A stretch of DNA of 64,000 nucleotides, taken from positions 62,001-126,000 of the forward strand of contig NZ_JAGGNW010000012.1 in assembly GCF_018614875.1 (NCBI RefSeq). The letters are read 5' to 3'. Positions 16,606-25,125 of the stretch are shown piece after piece. Below the pieces are notes generated by a model that was not told where the DNA came from, searched no databases, and saw only the letters and a list, made by a program, of their open reading frames with translations. The position numbers and the translations under genes were made by a program. Numbering within the stretch: the stretch's first letter is position 1; each line of letters begins with the position of its first letter. Source of the DNA: Variovorax paradoxus (GTDB lineage Bacteria; Pseudomonadota; Gammaproteobacteria; Burkholderiales; Burkholderiaceae_C).

Positions 16606-16844
16606 GCACTTCTCCAGCTCTTGAATGAAATCGGCAACGATGCATGTGCGCGTGAAATGGACGCGTGATGCACCCGCCGTTCAAGGAGAAATGCCGGTGG
16701 TCAGCGGCGACAATCCGTTCACACTGCCAGACCAATGTACAAGTGGCTGCAATGATTTCCGTGACGCTTTTCGCCGCAAAAAAATCCCCGCGAAGTCTTG
16801 AGCGAGAAAGGTTTCATCGAGAAGTGGACATTCGATCCGCGATG

Positions 16845-16875
16845 CCGAAATACGAAGGCTTTCATCGTATTTCGG
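16845..16875. promoter_or_regulatory. Perfect 11-bp inverted repeat upstream of the NRPS operon
   Basis: CCGAAATACGA (16845-16855) and TCGTATTTCGG (16865-16875) are perfect complements around a 9-base loop. No T-run follows on the minus strand. On the plus strand it is followed only by a G-run and three Ts. An operator or an RNA hairpin is therefore more likely than a classical terminator. It lies 240 to 270 bases upstream of the NRPS start. Confidence 0.5.
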
Positions 16876-16890
16876 GGGTTTGATGCCTCG

Positions 16891-16913
16891 AGAAGTTGTT
16901 GCAACGCAGCAAC
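16891..16913. promoter_or_regulatory. Tight inverted repeat between the Nramp-like gene and the NRPS promoter
   Basis: AAGTTGTTGC (16891-16900) pairs with GCAGCAACTT (16904-16913) at 9 of 10 positions around a 3-base loop. It lies 47 bases after the Nramp-like stop and could act as that gene's terminator hairpin, although no T-tract follows in that direction. It could equally be an operator for the NRPS operon. Confidence 0.4.
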
Positions 16914-16960
16914 TTGGTAAGAGTTGTAAGGGCATCTCCCGGCGTGTTAGACGGCTCGCG

Positions 16961-18214
16961 TCAGCGCACCATGTCCCACCCCATCATCAGGGCGGCGAAG
17001 CCCATCAGCGCCGTGCCGCCCCATCCGAGCCATCGCATGCGCCGCCCCGAGGTGAACACGCCCATCACCTTCTCGCGCGTCACCAGGACCATCATCGCGG
17101 CCATGATCGGCACGGCGACCACGCCGTTGATCACGGCGCTCCAGTAGAGCGCCTTCATCGGGTCGATCGGCGTGAAGTCCAGCGCGGTGCCGACCAGCGT
17201 GGCCACGGCGATGATGGCGTAGAACTCCTTGGCCTCGCGCCAGTGCCGCTCCAGGCCTTCTTCCCAGCCGAAGGCCTCGGCCACCGCGTAGGCCGCGGAC
17301 GAAGCCAGCACCGGAACGGCCAGCAAGCCGGTGGCAATGATCCCGCCCGCGAACAGCCAGAACGCGAAGTCGCCGGCCAGCGGGCGCAGCGCCTCGGCCG
17401 CCTGCGCCGCCGAAGTGACGTCGTGCACCCCGGCCGCGAACAGCACGGACGCGCCGACGACCATCACGAAGAACGCGATCGCGTTGGAGAAAGTCATGCC
17501 CACCCAGGTGTCGAGCCGCACGCGCCGCAGGTCGCGCCGCACTTCCGAGTCGGTGCCGCGCCGGCCGCCCTTCAGCCGCAGCTCCTCGACCTCCTGCGAG
17601 GCCTGCCAAAAGAACAGGTAGGGCGAGATGGTGGTGCCGAGCAGGGCCACGATCATCATCCAGTAGTCGCCGCGCCACTGCAGCCCGGGCACCACCAGGC
17701 CGTGCAGCACCCGGCCCCATTCCACCTGCACCGAGAACACCGCCGCCACGTACGCAAACAGCGTGAGCGTGAGCCACTTGAGGATGTGGGCCAGCTTGCG
17801 GTACGGCACGAACACCTGCAGCAGCACCGTGACCACGCCGAAGACCAGCGAATGGAAGTGCGCGCCGCCGCCCACCACCAGTTGCAGCGCCTCGCCCATG
17901 GCGGAGATGTCGGCCGCGATGTTGATGGTGTTGGCTGCCACCAGCAGTGCCACCAGCAGAAAGAGAAACCCCCGCGGCATGTGCTCGCGCAGGTTGGCCG
18001 CCACGCCCTTGCCCGTGACGCGGCCGATGCGCGCCGACACCAGCTGGATCGCCACCATGAACGGCAGCGACAGGAACACCGTCCACAGCAGGCCGGTGCC
18101 GAACTGCGCCCCCGCCTGCGTGTACGTGGCGATGCCCGACGGATCGTCGTCCGCCGCGCCGGTGACGACACCGGGCCCTACGTGGCGCAGAAAGGAGGGG
18201 ATGCGTTTCTTCAT
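16961..18214 (-). CDS. Nramp-superfamily metal transporter, atypical binding-site motifs
   Basis: The 417-residue polytopic protein matches the Nramp/SLC11 fold, with the N-terminal stretch GPGVVTGAADDDPSG in TM1 and the motif GTTISPYLFFWQ in the TM6 region. Classical Mn/Fe transporters have DPGN in TM1 and a Met-Pro-His motif in TM6. Here the first reads D24-P-S-G and the second has Ile-Ser-Pro (196-198), so the metal-coordinating Asn and Met are absent. This resembles Nramp-related proteins of other substrate specificity, including magnesium transporters, so manganese should not be assumed. The ATG at 18214 is chosen because AGGAGG-like sequence does not support the upstream start and the MKKR start is family-like. 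Confidence 0.82.
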   Translation of the reverse strand: MKKRIPSFLRHVGPGVVTGAADDDPSGIATYTQAGAQFGTGLLWTVFLSLPFMVAIQLVSARIGRVTGKGVAANLREHMPRGFLFLLVALLVAANTINIAADISAMGEALQLVVGGGAHFHSLVFGVVTVLLQVFVPYRKLAHILKWLTLTLFAYVAAVFSVQVEWGRVLHGLVVPGLQWRGDYWMMIVALLGTTISPYLFFWQASQEVEELRLKGGRRGTDSEVRRDLRRVRLDTWVGMTFSNAIAFFVMVVGASVLFAAGVHDVTSAAQAAEALRPLAGDFAFWLFAGGIIATGLLAVPVLASSAAYAVAEAFGWEEGLERHWREAKEFYAIIAVATLVGTALDFTPIDPMKALYWSAVINGVVAVPIMAAMMVLVTREKVMGVFTSGRRMRWLGWGGTALMGFAALMMGWDMVR

Positions 18215-18269
18215 GGCGGGCGCGATGCTGGCACGCGAGCCTGACCGCAGCATGAACGATCGGGCCTTT

Positions 18270-19184
18270 TCACGGCCGTTCCGAGAAGAGTGCGGTGATC
18301 ACCTGCCGCAGCCATCGATTGGCGGGATCGGCCTCGAAGCGCTTGCTCCAGTGCAATGACACGCTGAAGTCGCGCAGCGGAAACGGCGGCTCGACGATGG
18401 CGTAGCCACCCTCCCCGGCAAAGCCGCGCGCGATGTTGCGCGGCATCACCACCGCCAGGTCGGTGGCGCGCACGATGGCCGGCAGCACCATGAAGTGCTC
18501 GGTCGTGAGGCGCAGCCGGTCTTCGAGGTTCAGCAGCTGCAGGATGCGCAGCGTGTCGGCGTGCGTGCGCACCGCCACGTAGTCGAGCTCCTGCAGCGCC
18601 TCGAGCAGCGCCTGCCCGCTGCGCCGCCGCTTCACGAAGGGATGGCCCTGGCGCAGCAGCACGATGTAGCGGTCTTTCAGCAACTGGGCGCGCTGCGTGT
18701 CCTTCACCTTGGGCAGAAAACCGAAGGCGAAGTCGACCCGGCCACTGTCGAGCGCCGTGGCAATGTCGCCGGTGGCCAGCGGCATGGTCTCGAGCCGCAC
18801 GCCCGGCGCCAGCTCGCGCAGCCGCGCCATCAGCGCCGGCAGGAAGCGCCCCTCGCCGATGTCGCTCATGTGGATGCGAAACAGCTTGCGCGACGCGGCC
18901 GGGTCGAAGCGCTCGGGCTCGGCCAGCGCCTGCTGCAGCATGGCCAGCGCCGCCTGCACCGGCACTGCCAGCCGCTCCGCGCGCGGCGTGGGCGCCACGC
19001 CGCCGGGGGTGCGCGTGAAGAGCGCATCGCCCAGCAGCAGGCGCAGCCGCGTGAGGCCATGGCTGGCCGCCGGCTGCGTCAGGCCCAGCGCCTCGGCCGC
19101 ACGGCTCACGCTGCGGGCACGGAAGACCGCGTCGAAGAGCCGCAGCAGGTTGAGGTCGAGCTTTTCGATATGCATGGCATTCAT
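18270..19184 (-). CDS. LysR-family regulator divergent from the indolepyruvate oxidoreductase operon
   Basis: The 304-residue product has a LysR helix-turn-helix (FDAVFRARSVSRAAEALGLT, then QPAASHGLTRLRLLLGDALF) and an effector-binding domain. It is transcribed divergently from the iorA-like gene at 19262, with 77 bases between the starts. That is the classic arrangement for LysR control of the neighbouring operon. A second in-frame ATG at 19175 is equally possible as start. The effector is unknown; an aromatic 2-oxoacid or amino acid is a reasonable guess. Confidence 0.88.
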   Translation of the reverse strand: MNAMHIEKLDLNLLRLFDAVFRARSVSRAAEALGLTQPAASHGLTRLRLLLGDALFTRTPGGVAPTPRAERLAVPVQAALAMLQQALAEPERFDPAASRKLFRIHMSDIGEGRFLPALMARLRELAPGVRLETMPLATGDIATALDSGRVDFAFGFLPKVKDTQRAQLLKDRYIVLLRQGHPFVKRRRSGQALLEALQELDYVAVRTHADTLRILQLLNLEDRLRLTTEHFMVLPAIVRATDLAVVMPRNIARGFAGEGGYAIVEPPFPLRDFSVSLHWSKRFEADPANRWLRQVITALFSERP

Positions 19185-19261
19185 GTTGGATAGCTGGCTT
19201 ATTTTATTGATGTATGGCCGCGCGCCGACCACACTGCGAAACCCGGAAAAAGAGAGACACG

Positions 19262-21421
19262 ATGGAAGTTTCATTCAGCAAGGAAGTCGAGCTGCTGCGC
19301 CTCGGCGCAGGCGACACCTTCCACGGCGAGGGCATCCTCGCGATCACCAAGGGCCTGCTGCAGTCGGGCGTGGCCTACGTGGGCGGCTACCAGGGCGCGC
19401 CGGTATCGCACCTGCTCGACGTCATGGTCCAGGGCAAGGCCTACATGGACGAGCTCGGCGTGCATGTGGAGGCCTGCTCCAACGAAGCCTCGGCCGCGGC
19501 CATGCTCGGCGCCTCCATCCACTACCCGCTGCGCGGCGCGGTCACCTGGAAGTCGATAGTCGGCACCAACGTGGCGGCCGATGCGCTCTCCAACCTGTCA
19601 TCGCCGGGCGTGACCGGCGGCGTGCTGGTGGTGGTGGGCGAGGACTACGGCGAAGGCGCCAGCGTGATCCAGGAACGCACGCATGCCTATGCGCTCAAGT
19701 CGAGCATGTGCCTGCTCGACCCGCGGCCCGACCTGGGCGTGATGGTGCGCATGGTGGAGGAAGGCTTTCGCCTTTCGGAAACCTCGAACATGCCCTGCAT
19801 GATGGAACTGCGCATCCGCACCTGCCACGTACGCGGCAGCTTCGAGTGCAAGGACAACATCGCGCCCGCGGTGTCGACCCGCGCGCAGATGACGGAGCCG
19901 GCGGGCTTCGACTACATGCGGCTCGCGCATCCGCCCGTCACCTTCCGCCACGAAAAGCTCAAGGGTGACGAGCGCATGCCGGCGGCGCGGCGCTACATCG
20001 TCGAGCACGGTCTCAACGAGCTGATACCCGGTGGACGCCATGCCGACCTCGGCATCGTGGTGCAGGGCGGGCTCTACAACGCGCTGATCCGCAGCCTGCA
20101 GCAACAAGGTTTGGCCGATGCCTTCGGCGAGACGGACATCCCGATCCTCGTGCTCAACGTGACCTACCCGCTGGTGCCCGAACAGGTCGCCGACTTCTGC
20201 GTCGGCAAGCGCGCGGTGCTGGTGGTGGAAGAAGGCCAGCCCGAATACATCGAGCAGGACATCGCCACCTTGCTGCGCCGGCGCGGCATCCAGACGCCGC
20301 TGCACGGCAAGGACATGCTGCCGTCGGCCGGCGAATACGGCGTCGAGGTGCTCGCCGGAGGCATCGGTACGTTCGCCGCAAAGTACATCGAAGCCAGCGA
20401 AGCCTCGTCGTCGGCGCAGGCCTGGCTTGCGGGCAACCGCGAGCGCCGCGAGGCGGTGGCGCGCCAGCTCGCCGCGCCGCTGCCCAACCGGCCGCCCAGC
20501 TTCTGCATCGGCTGCCCCGAACGCCCGGTGTTCTCGGCCCTGAAGCTCGCGCAGCAGGAGACCGGGCCGGTGCACATCGCGGCCGACATCGGCTGCCATG
20601 CCTTCGGCACCTTCGAGCCGTTCTCGATGGGGCATTCGATCCTCGGCTACGGCATGAGCCTGGCGAGCCGCGCGGGCGTGGCACCGATGATGAACCGCCG
20701 CACGCTGTCGATCATGGGCGACGGCGGCTTCTGGCACAACGGCCTGCTCACGGGCGTGCAGAGCGCGCTTTTCAACGGCGACGATGCGGTGCTGCTGATC
20801 TTCAAGAACGGCTACACCTCTGCCACCGGCACGCAGGACATCATCTCCACGCCCGACGACGAGATGAAGGAGCGCGCCGTCGACAAGCAGCAGAGCCTGG
20901 TCGACAAGAACCAGACCATCGAGGACACGCTCAAGGGCCTGGGCGTGAAATGGATGCGCACCGTCACCACCTACGACGTGGAGCGCATGCGCAAGACGCT
21001 GACCGAAGCGCTCACCAGCGACTTCAACGGCCTGAAGGTGGTGATCGCAGAAGGCGAATGCCAGCTCGAGCGCCAGCGCCGCATCAAGCCGTGGATCGCC
21101 GGCCTCTTGAAGAAAGGCAAACGCGTGGTGCGCGTGAAGTACGGCGTCGACGAAGACGTGTGCAACGGCGACCACGCCTGCATCCGCCTGTCGGGCTGCC
21201 CCACGCTCACGCTGAAGGACAACCCCGACCCGCTCAAGGTCGACCCCGTCGCCACCGTGATCGACGGCTGCGTGGGCTGCGGCCTGTGCGGCGAGAACGC
21301 GCATGCGGCCACGCTGTGCCCCAGCTTCTACCGCGCCGAGGTGGTGCAGAACCCGAAGTGGCACGAGCGTCTGCTGCACTCGCTGCGCGGCGCCGTGGTG
21401 CGTGCACTGCAACCCGCATGA
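19262..21421 (+). CDS. iorA: Indolepyruvate ferredoxin oxidoreductase alpha subunit-like protein (IorA)
   Basis: The 719-residue protein has the pyrimidine-binding half (GYQGAPVSHLLD, then the ACSNEASAAAMLGAS region) and a thiamine-diphosphate half (GDGGFWHNGLLTGV). A C-terminal iron-sulphur segment follows, with CVGCGLCGENAHAATLCP. The family oxidatively decarboxylates aryl-2-oxoacids such as indolepyruvate or phenylpyruvate to aryl-acetyl-CoA, passing electrons to ferredoxin. It overlaps the next gene by four bases (ATGA), so the two subunits are translationally coupled. The exact substrate cannot be read from sequence. Confidence 0.9.
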   Translation: MEVSFSKEVELLRLGAGDTFHGEGILAITKGLLQSGVAYVGGYQGAPVSHLLDVMVQGKAYMDELGVHVEACSNEASAAAMLGASIHYPLRGAVTWKSIVGTNVAADALSNLSSPGVTGGVLVVVGEDYGEGASVIQERTHAYALKSSMCLLDPRPDLGVMVRMVEEGFRLSETSNMPCMMELRIRTCHVRGSFECKDNIAPAVSTRAQMTEPAGFDYMRLAHPPVTFRHEKLKGDERMPAARRYIVEHGLNELIPGGRHADLGIVVQGGLYNALIRSLQQQGLADAFGETDIPILVLNVTYPLVPEQVADFCVGKRAVLVVEEGQPEYIEQDIATLLRRRGIQTPLHGKDMLPSAGEYGVEVLAGGIGTFAAKYIEASEASSSAQAWLAGNRERREAVARQLAAPLPNRPPSFCIGCPERPVFSALKLAQQETGPVHIAADIGCHAFGTFEPFSMGHSILGYGMSLASRAGVAPMMNRRTLSIMGDGGFWHNGLLTGVQSALFNGDDAVLLIFKNGYTSATGTQDIISTPDDEMKERAVDKQQSLVDKNQTIEDTLKGLGVKWMRTVTTYDVERMRKTLTEALTSDFNGLKVVIAEGECQLERQRRIKPWIAGLLKKGKRVVRVKYGVDEDVCNGDHACIRLSGCPTLTLKDNPDPLKVDPVATVIDGCVGCGLCGENAHAATLCPSFYRAEVVQNPKWHERLLHSLRGAVVRALQPA

Positions 21422-23046
21422 AAGACGACATGGAAAACAACCGCCCCATCACCTTGCTCGTCTGCGCCCTCGGCGGCGAAGGCGGCGGCGTGCTCACCGA
21501 ATGGCTGGTCGACATCGCGCGCCATGCCGGCTACGCCGCGCAGAGCACGTCGATTCCCGGCGTGGCGCAGCGCACCGGCGCCACCACCTACTACATCGAA
21601 GTGTTCCCGGTGTCGCTCGCCCAGCTCGGCGGCCGGCGCCCCGTGTTCAGCCTGAGCCCCGTGCCGGGCGCGCTCGACGCCATCGTGTCGTCGGAACTGC
21701 TCGAAACCGCGCGCCAGATCGGCAACGGCATGAGTGCGCCGCTGCGCACGCTGGTCATCAGTTCGTCGGCGCGCATCTTCACCACCGCCGAGCGCATGCA
21801 GCCCGGCGACGGCCGCGCCGATGCGCAGCGCCTCGTCGATGTGGTCAAGGCCTTCAGCCGCGAGCACCATGTGTTCGACATGAACGCCATCGCGCGCGAC
21901 AGCGGCACGGTGGTCAGCGCGGTGATGCTCGGCGCCGTCGCGGGCAGCGGGCTGTTTCCGTTCCCGCGTGAGGCTTACGAACACGTGGTGCGCGGCGGCG
22001 ACACCAACGCGCCTGACAAGCTCGGCAAGATGGCCGCGGCCAGCCTGCGCGGCTTCGCGGCCGCCTTCGACGCGGTGAGCGCGCCACGGGCACAGGTCGC
22101 CTTCGTGAGCAGCGTGCTCGCCGGCGACACCCGCGATGCGCCGCCACCGGTCAGCGCCCTGCCCGGCGAACTCGCGCGGCGCTTCCCGCCCGCGGTGCAC
22201 GACATGCTCGCGCTCGGCCACGCCCGCGTGCTCGACTACCAGGACGCCGCCTACGCCGCGCTCTATGCCGATCGGCTCGGCAAGGTGCTCGATGCCGAAC
22301 GCGCGGCCGATCCGGCCGGCGCGCAGGGCTTTGCCATCACGCGCGAAACCGCGCGCTGGCTCGCACTGTGGATGGCTTTCGACGACATCGTGCGCGTGGC
22401 CGCGCTCAAGGGCCGCGCGAGCCGCGCACAGCGCGTGCGGCACGAGGTGCGCGCGGCCGATGAAGACATCTTGAAAGTCTACGACCACTTCAAGCCCGGC
22501 GCGGCCGAGTTCGCCGCGCTGCTGCCGCCGGGCCTGGCGCGCCGCGTCACCGCATGGGATCGCGGCAGGCAGGCACGTGGTCGCGCGCCCTGGGCACTGC
22601 CTTTGAAGGTCGGCAGCCATTCGGTGTTCGGCATGGCCTCGCTGCGGCTCCTGGCTTCGCTGAAGTGGCTGCGCCGCCGCGGCCAGCGCTTTGCCGAGGA
22701 GCAGGCACTGATCGAGCGCTGGCTCGCGGCGGTGGAAGCCGGCACGCGCGAAGCCTGGGCGCTGGGCCGCGAGCTGGCGCTGTGCGGGCGGCTCATCAAG
22801 GGCTACGGCAGCACCAACGAGCGCGCCAAGCACAACCTGCTGCACCTGATCGACGAACTCGCGGGCCGTGCGGCCCTGTCGGCGCCGGTGCGCGCCGAGG
22901 CCATTGCCGCGGCGCGCGAAGCGGCCCTGGCCGACGAAGGCGGCAAGGCGCTCGATGCCGCGCTGGTGCGCCACGGCGCCGCGCCGCGCCCCGTGCCGGC
23001 GCAGGCCATCCGCTGGATGAAGCGGCGGCCGTCCACCACCGCCTGA
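21418..23046 (+). CDS. iorB: Indolepyruvate oxidoreductase beta-like subunit with C-terminal extension (IorB-type)
   Basis: The 542-residue protein begins with the gamma/beta-type domain of 2-oxoacid oxidoreductases (LLVCALGGEGGGVLTEWL, then STSIPGVAQRTGATTYYIEV). It continues with a long helical domain of unknown function, so it is far longer than the roughly 200-residue archaeal IorB. Long forms of this kind occur in proteobacteria. The start overlaps the iorA stop by ATGA. It should form the functional enzyme with the upstream gene product. Confidence 0.88.
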   Translation: MKDDMENNRPITLLVCALGGEGGGVLTEWLVDIARHAGYAAQSTSIPGVAQRTGATTYYIEVFPVSLAQLGGRRPVFSLSPVPGALDAIVSSELLETARQIGNGMSAPLRTLVISSSARIFTTAERMQPGDGRADAQRLVDVVKAFSREHHVFDMNAIARDSGTVVSAVMLGAVAGSGLFPFPREAYEHVVRGGDTNAPDKLGKMAAASLRGFAAAFDAVSAPRAQVAFVSSVLAGDTRDAPPPVSALPGELARRFPPAVHDMLALGHARVLDYQDAAYAALYADRLGKVLDAERAADPAGAQGFAITRETARWLALWMAFDDIVRVAALKGRASRAQRVRHEVRAADEDILKVYDHFKPGAAEFAALLPPGLARRVTAWDRGRQARGRAPWALPLKVGSHSVFGMASLRLLASLKWLRRRGQRFAEEQALIERWLAAVEAGTREAWALGRELALCGRLIKGYGSTNERAKHNLLHLIDELAGRAALSAPVRAEAIAAAREAALADEGGKALDAALVRHGAAPRPVPAQAIRWMKRRPSTTA

Positions 23047-23081
23047 TTCCGATTTCACAACAACCAAGGAGACACGACCCC

Positions 23082-24074
23082 ATGCCCCGCTACACCCTTG
23101 CCTGGCGGCGAAACCTGCTGCTGTTCGCCGCTGCCTGCGCGTTGCTGCCCTGTGTGCACGCACAGACGCATGCCACCCCATGGCCCGCCAAGCCGATCAA
23201 GGTGGTCGTCAACTTCCCGCCCGGCGGCGCCGCCGACCAGATCGCGCGCGCGGTGTCGCAGCCGCTGCAAGAGGCGCTGAAGCAGCCCGTGGTCATCGAG
23301 AACCGCGCCGGCGCCAACGGCAACGTCGGCGGCGAGGCCGTGGCGCGCGCGCCGGCCGACGGCTACACGCTGCTCATGAGTTCGGGCGGCATGGTGTCGG
23401 TGAACCCGCACCTGTATGCGCGCATGAGCTTCGACCCCGCGAAAGACCTGGTGCCGGTGGCGGCGGCCGCGCGCGTGCTGGTGTTCCTGGTGACCAGGCC
23501 CTCGCTTCCGCCCGCGAACGTGCGCGATTTCATCTCGTACGCCAAGGCCAACCCGGGCAAGCTCTCGTACGGTTCGCCGGGCAGCGGCAGTTCGCCGCAC
23601 CTGGCGGGCGAGATGTTCAAGAGCCAGGCCGGCGTGTTCGCGCTGCACGTTCCCTACCGCGGTGCGGCGCCCGCGCTGCAGGACCTGCTCGCGGGCCAGA
23701 TCGACTACGCCTTCGATCCCGGCATCGGCCTGCAGCAGGTGCGCGCCGGCAAGCTCCGCCTGCTGGCGGTGGGCAGCCCGCACCGCTCGCCGCTCTTTCC
23801 CGATGTGCCCACGCTCGACGAGGCGGGATTGCGCGGCTTCGACGCCGACACCGTGTTCGGCTTCTACGCGCCCGCGGGTACGCCGCCCGAGGTGGTGGCG
23901 CAGCTCAATGCGCAGATCAACCGCGCACTCGCGCTGCCGGCCGTGAAGGAACGCATCGCCTCGCTCGGCGGCGAAGCGGTGCCGGGCTCGCCGGCCGAAT
24001 TCCAGCAGCGCGCTGCGGCCGATTCGCGGCGCTTCGGCGTGCTGATCCACGACCGGAAGATCGTCGCGGACTGA
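23082..24074 (+). CDS. Bug/TctC-family periplasmic solute-binding protein
   Basis: The 330-residue protein has a signal peptide ending near VHA-QT (27/28). It then has the Bug hallmarks PIKVVVNFPPGGAADQIAR, ENRAGANGNVGG and the PYRGAAPALQDLLAGQIDY region. Such proteins bind carboxylates for tripartite tricarboxylate transporters, but no TctA or TctB gene is nearby, so it is an orphan. AAGGAGA lies before the ATG. Position in the ior operon suggests that it binds an aromatic acid related to that pathway; this is inference. Confidence 0.92.
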   Translation: MPRYTLAWRRNLLLFAAACALLPCVHAQTHATPWPAKPIKVVVNFPPGGAADQIARAVSQPLQEALKQPVVIENRAGANGNVGGEAVARAPADGYTLLMSSGGMVSVNPHLYARMSFDPAKDLVPVAAAARVLVFLVTRPSLPPANVRDFISYAKANPGKLSYGSPGSGSSPHLAGEMFKSQAGVFALHVPYRGAAPALQDLLAGQIDYAFDPGIGLQQVRAGKLRLLAVGSPHRSPLFPDVPTLDEAGLRGFDADTVFGFYAPAGTPPEVVAQLNAQINRALALPAVKERIASLGGEAVPGSPAEFQQRAAADSRRFGVLIHDRKIVAD

Positions 24075-24117
24075 GCGCGCGCTTCGCCCCCTTGTGGCTG
24101 CCGACGAAAATGAACCG

Positions 24118-24552
24118 ATGAGCGATAGCAGCAAAGAAATCACCTACACCGCGCGCGTCGAGTTCGGCGACTGCGATCCTGCCGGCATCGTCTGGTTTCC
24201 CAACTTCTTCCGCTGGATCGATGCGGCGTCCCGCCACTTCTTTGCCGAGTGCGGCGTGCCGCGCTGGGAAGATACGGCGCAGACGCTGGGCGTGATCGGC
24301 TCGCCGCTGGTCGACACGCACACACGCTTCGTCAAGGCCGCGAGCTACGGCGACACGCTGCAGATCGCGGTGCGCATCACCGAATGGCGCGGCAAGAGCT
24401 TCGTGCAGACCTACCGCGTGACGCGCGGCGGCGAGCTGATCCTCGAATGCAAGGAGGTGCGCATCTTTGCCGCGAAGCGCGAAGGCGGCGGCATCCGCGC
24501 GGTGCCCATTCCGCTGTCGATCCGCGCGCTCTGCGAACAGGCCGCGTCTTAG
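24118..24552 (+). CDS. 4-hydroxybenzoyl-CoA-type acyl-CoA thioesterase (hotdog fold)
   Basis: The 144-residue protein shows the 4HBT active-site motif VEFGDCDPAGIVWFPNFFRW near residues 14 to 33, with the Asp of DPAGIV expected to be catalytic. Length and fold fit the YbgC/4-hydroxybenzoyl-CoA thioesterase family. Being downstream of iorAB, it may hydrolyse an aryl-acetyl-CoA product or prevent CoA sequestration. That role is inferred from position. The ATG at 24118 is preferred over upstream in-frame codons that lack family similarity. Confidence 0.9.
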   Translation: MSDSSKEITYTARVEFGDCDPAGIVWFPNFFRWIDAASRHFFAECGVPRWEDTAQTLGVIGSPLVDTHTRFVKAASYGDTLQIAVRITEWRGKSFVQTYRVTRGGELILECKEVRIFAAKREGGGIRAVPIPLSIRALCEQAAS

Positions 24553-24561
24553 AATGGCCCG

Positions 24562-24765
24562 ATGAACTGGCGCACTCTTCTTCCGCTCGCTTTGCTCGTC
24601 ACCGGCTGCTCGGTGCCACCCAACCAGGTGGTGCCGTTCCGCGACGGGGTACTGCGTGCCGTCACGTACAACCAGGCCGCCGACTACTGCAGCGCCAGGG
24701 GCGCCGAGCCGCGCTGGCTTGGCAAGGCGCCCGCGGAATCCGGCGTGCTGTTCCAGTGCAACTGA
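24562..24765 (+). CDS. Small lipoprotein, unknown function
   Basis: This 67-residue product has a short lipoprotein signal peptide ending in the lipobox LVTGC, with Cys16 as the acylated residue. The mature part of about 50 residues contains two further cysteines (DYCSARG and the terminal QCN) that could form a disulphide. I do not recognise the family. It starts nine bases after the thioesterase stop and may be cotranscribed with it. Confidence 0.7.
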   Translation: MNWRTLLPLALLVTGCSVPPNQVVPFRDGVLRAVTYNQAADYCSARGAEPRWLGKAPAESGVLFQCN

Positions 24766-24877
24766 GCTTCGCGAGCACCTGCGGGCGCACTCGCCGCGCC
24801 ACGCGATAGCCCTGCGGAGCCGAGCCAATGGGTTGACGGCCCTCATGACGCGGTGCAACAATCCCATATCTTTACTT

Positions 24878-25097
24878 CGGAGCCTCGTGCGTGGACAGTG
24901 CCAGTTGGATCAGTGACAAGACGCGTGCTTTGGCAGGCGTGACACACCCGGCTCCGTAGCGCAGGCTTCTTGCGCGCTGTGGCCTGTGTGCCCGCAGCGT
25001 GACCCCCTTGCCCTCTCGGCAAGCGGCTCTCCTCCTCCCAAATCCCGTTGCTTTCGTCGCTGACTTTTTCAGTCAGCTTGCGTGGTCTCATGCCACG
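24878..25097 (+). promoter_or_regulatory. Hairpin-rich leader-like region upstream of a Gln-rich small ORF (unidentified)
   Basis: Five hairpins occur in about 220 bases. CGGAGCC (24878-24884) pairs with GGCTCCG (24950-24956), closing a larger, probably branched, structure. Next come GCGCA/TGCGC (24959-24975), CTTGCC/GGCAAG (25007-25023), GCTGAC/GTCAGC (25059-25077) and CGTGG/CCACG (25081-25097). The region ends 28 bases before the ATG of the small ORF at 25126, after an AAGGAG. This layout resembles a cis-regulatory leader, but I cannot match it to a known riboswitch class. Confidence 0.4.
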
Positions 25098-25125
25098 AGG
25101 CCCTTCATCGCGAAGGAGCCTTGTC

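Larger units (their letters stand above)
16606..16960. other. Intergenic region upstream of the NRPS operon (355 bases, AT-richer than its surroundings)
   Basis: No gene is supported here. The stretch must hold the NRPS promoter (start at 16605) and the 3' flank of the Nramp-like gene. It contains two strong inverted repeats, listed separately at 16845-16875 and 16891-16913. Its base composition is visibly lower in GC than the genes on either side. Confidence 0.6.
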
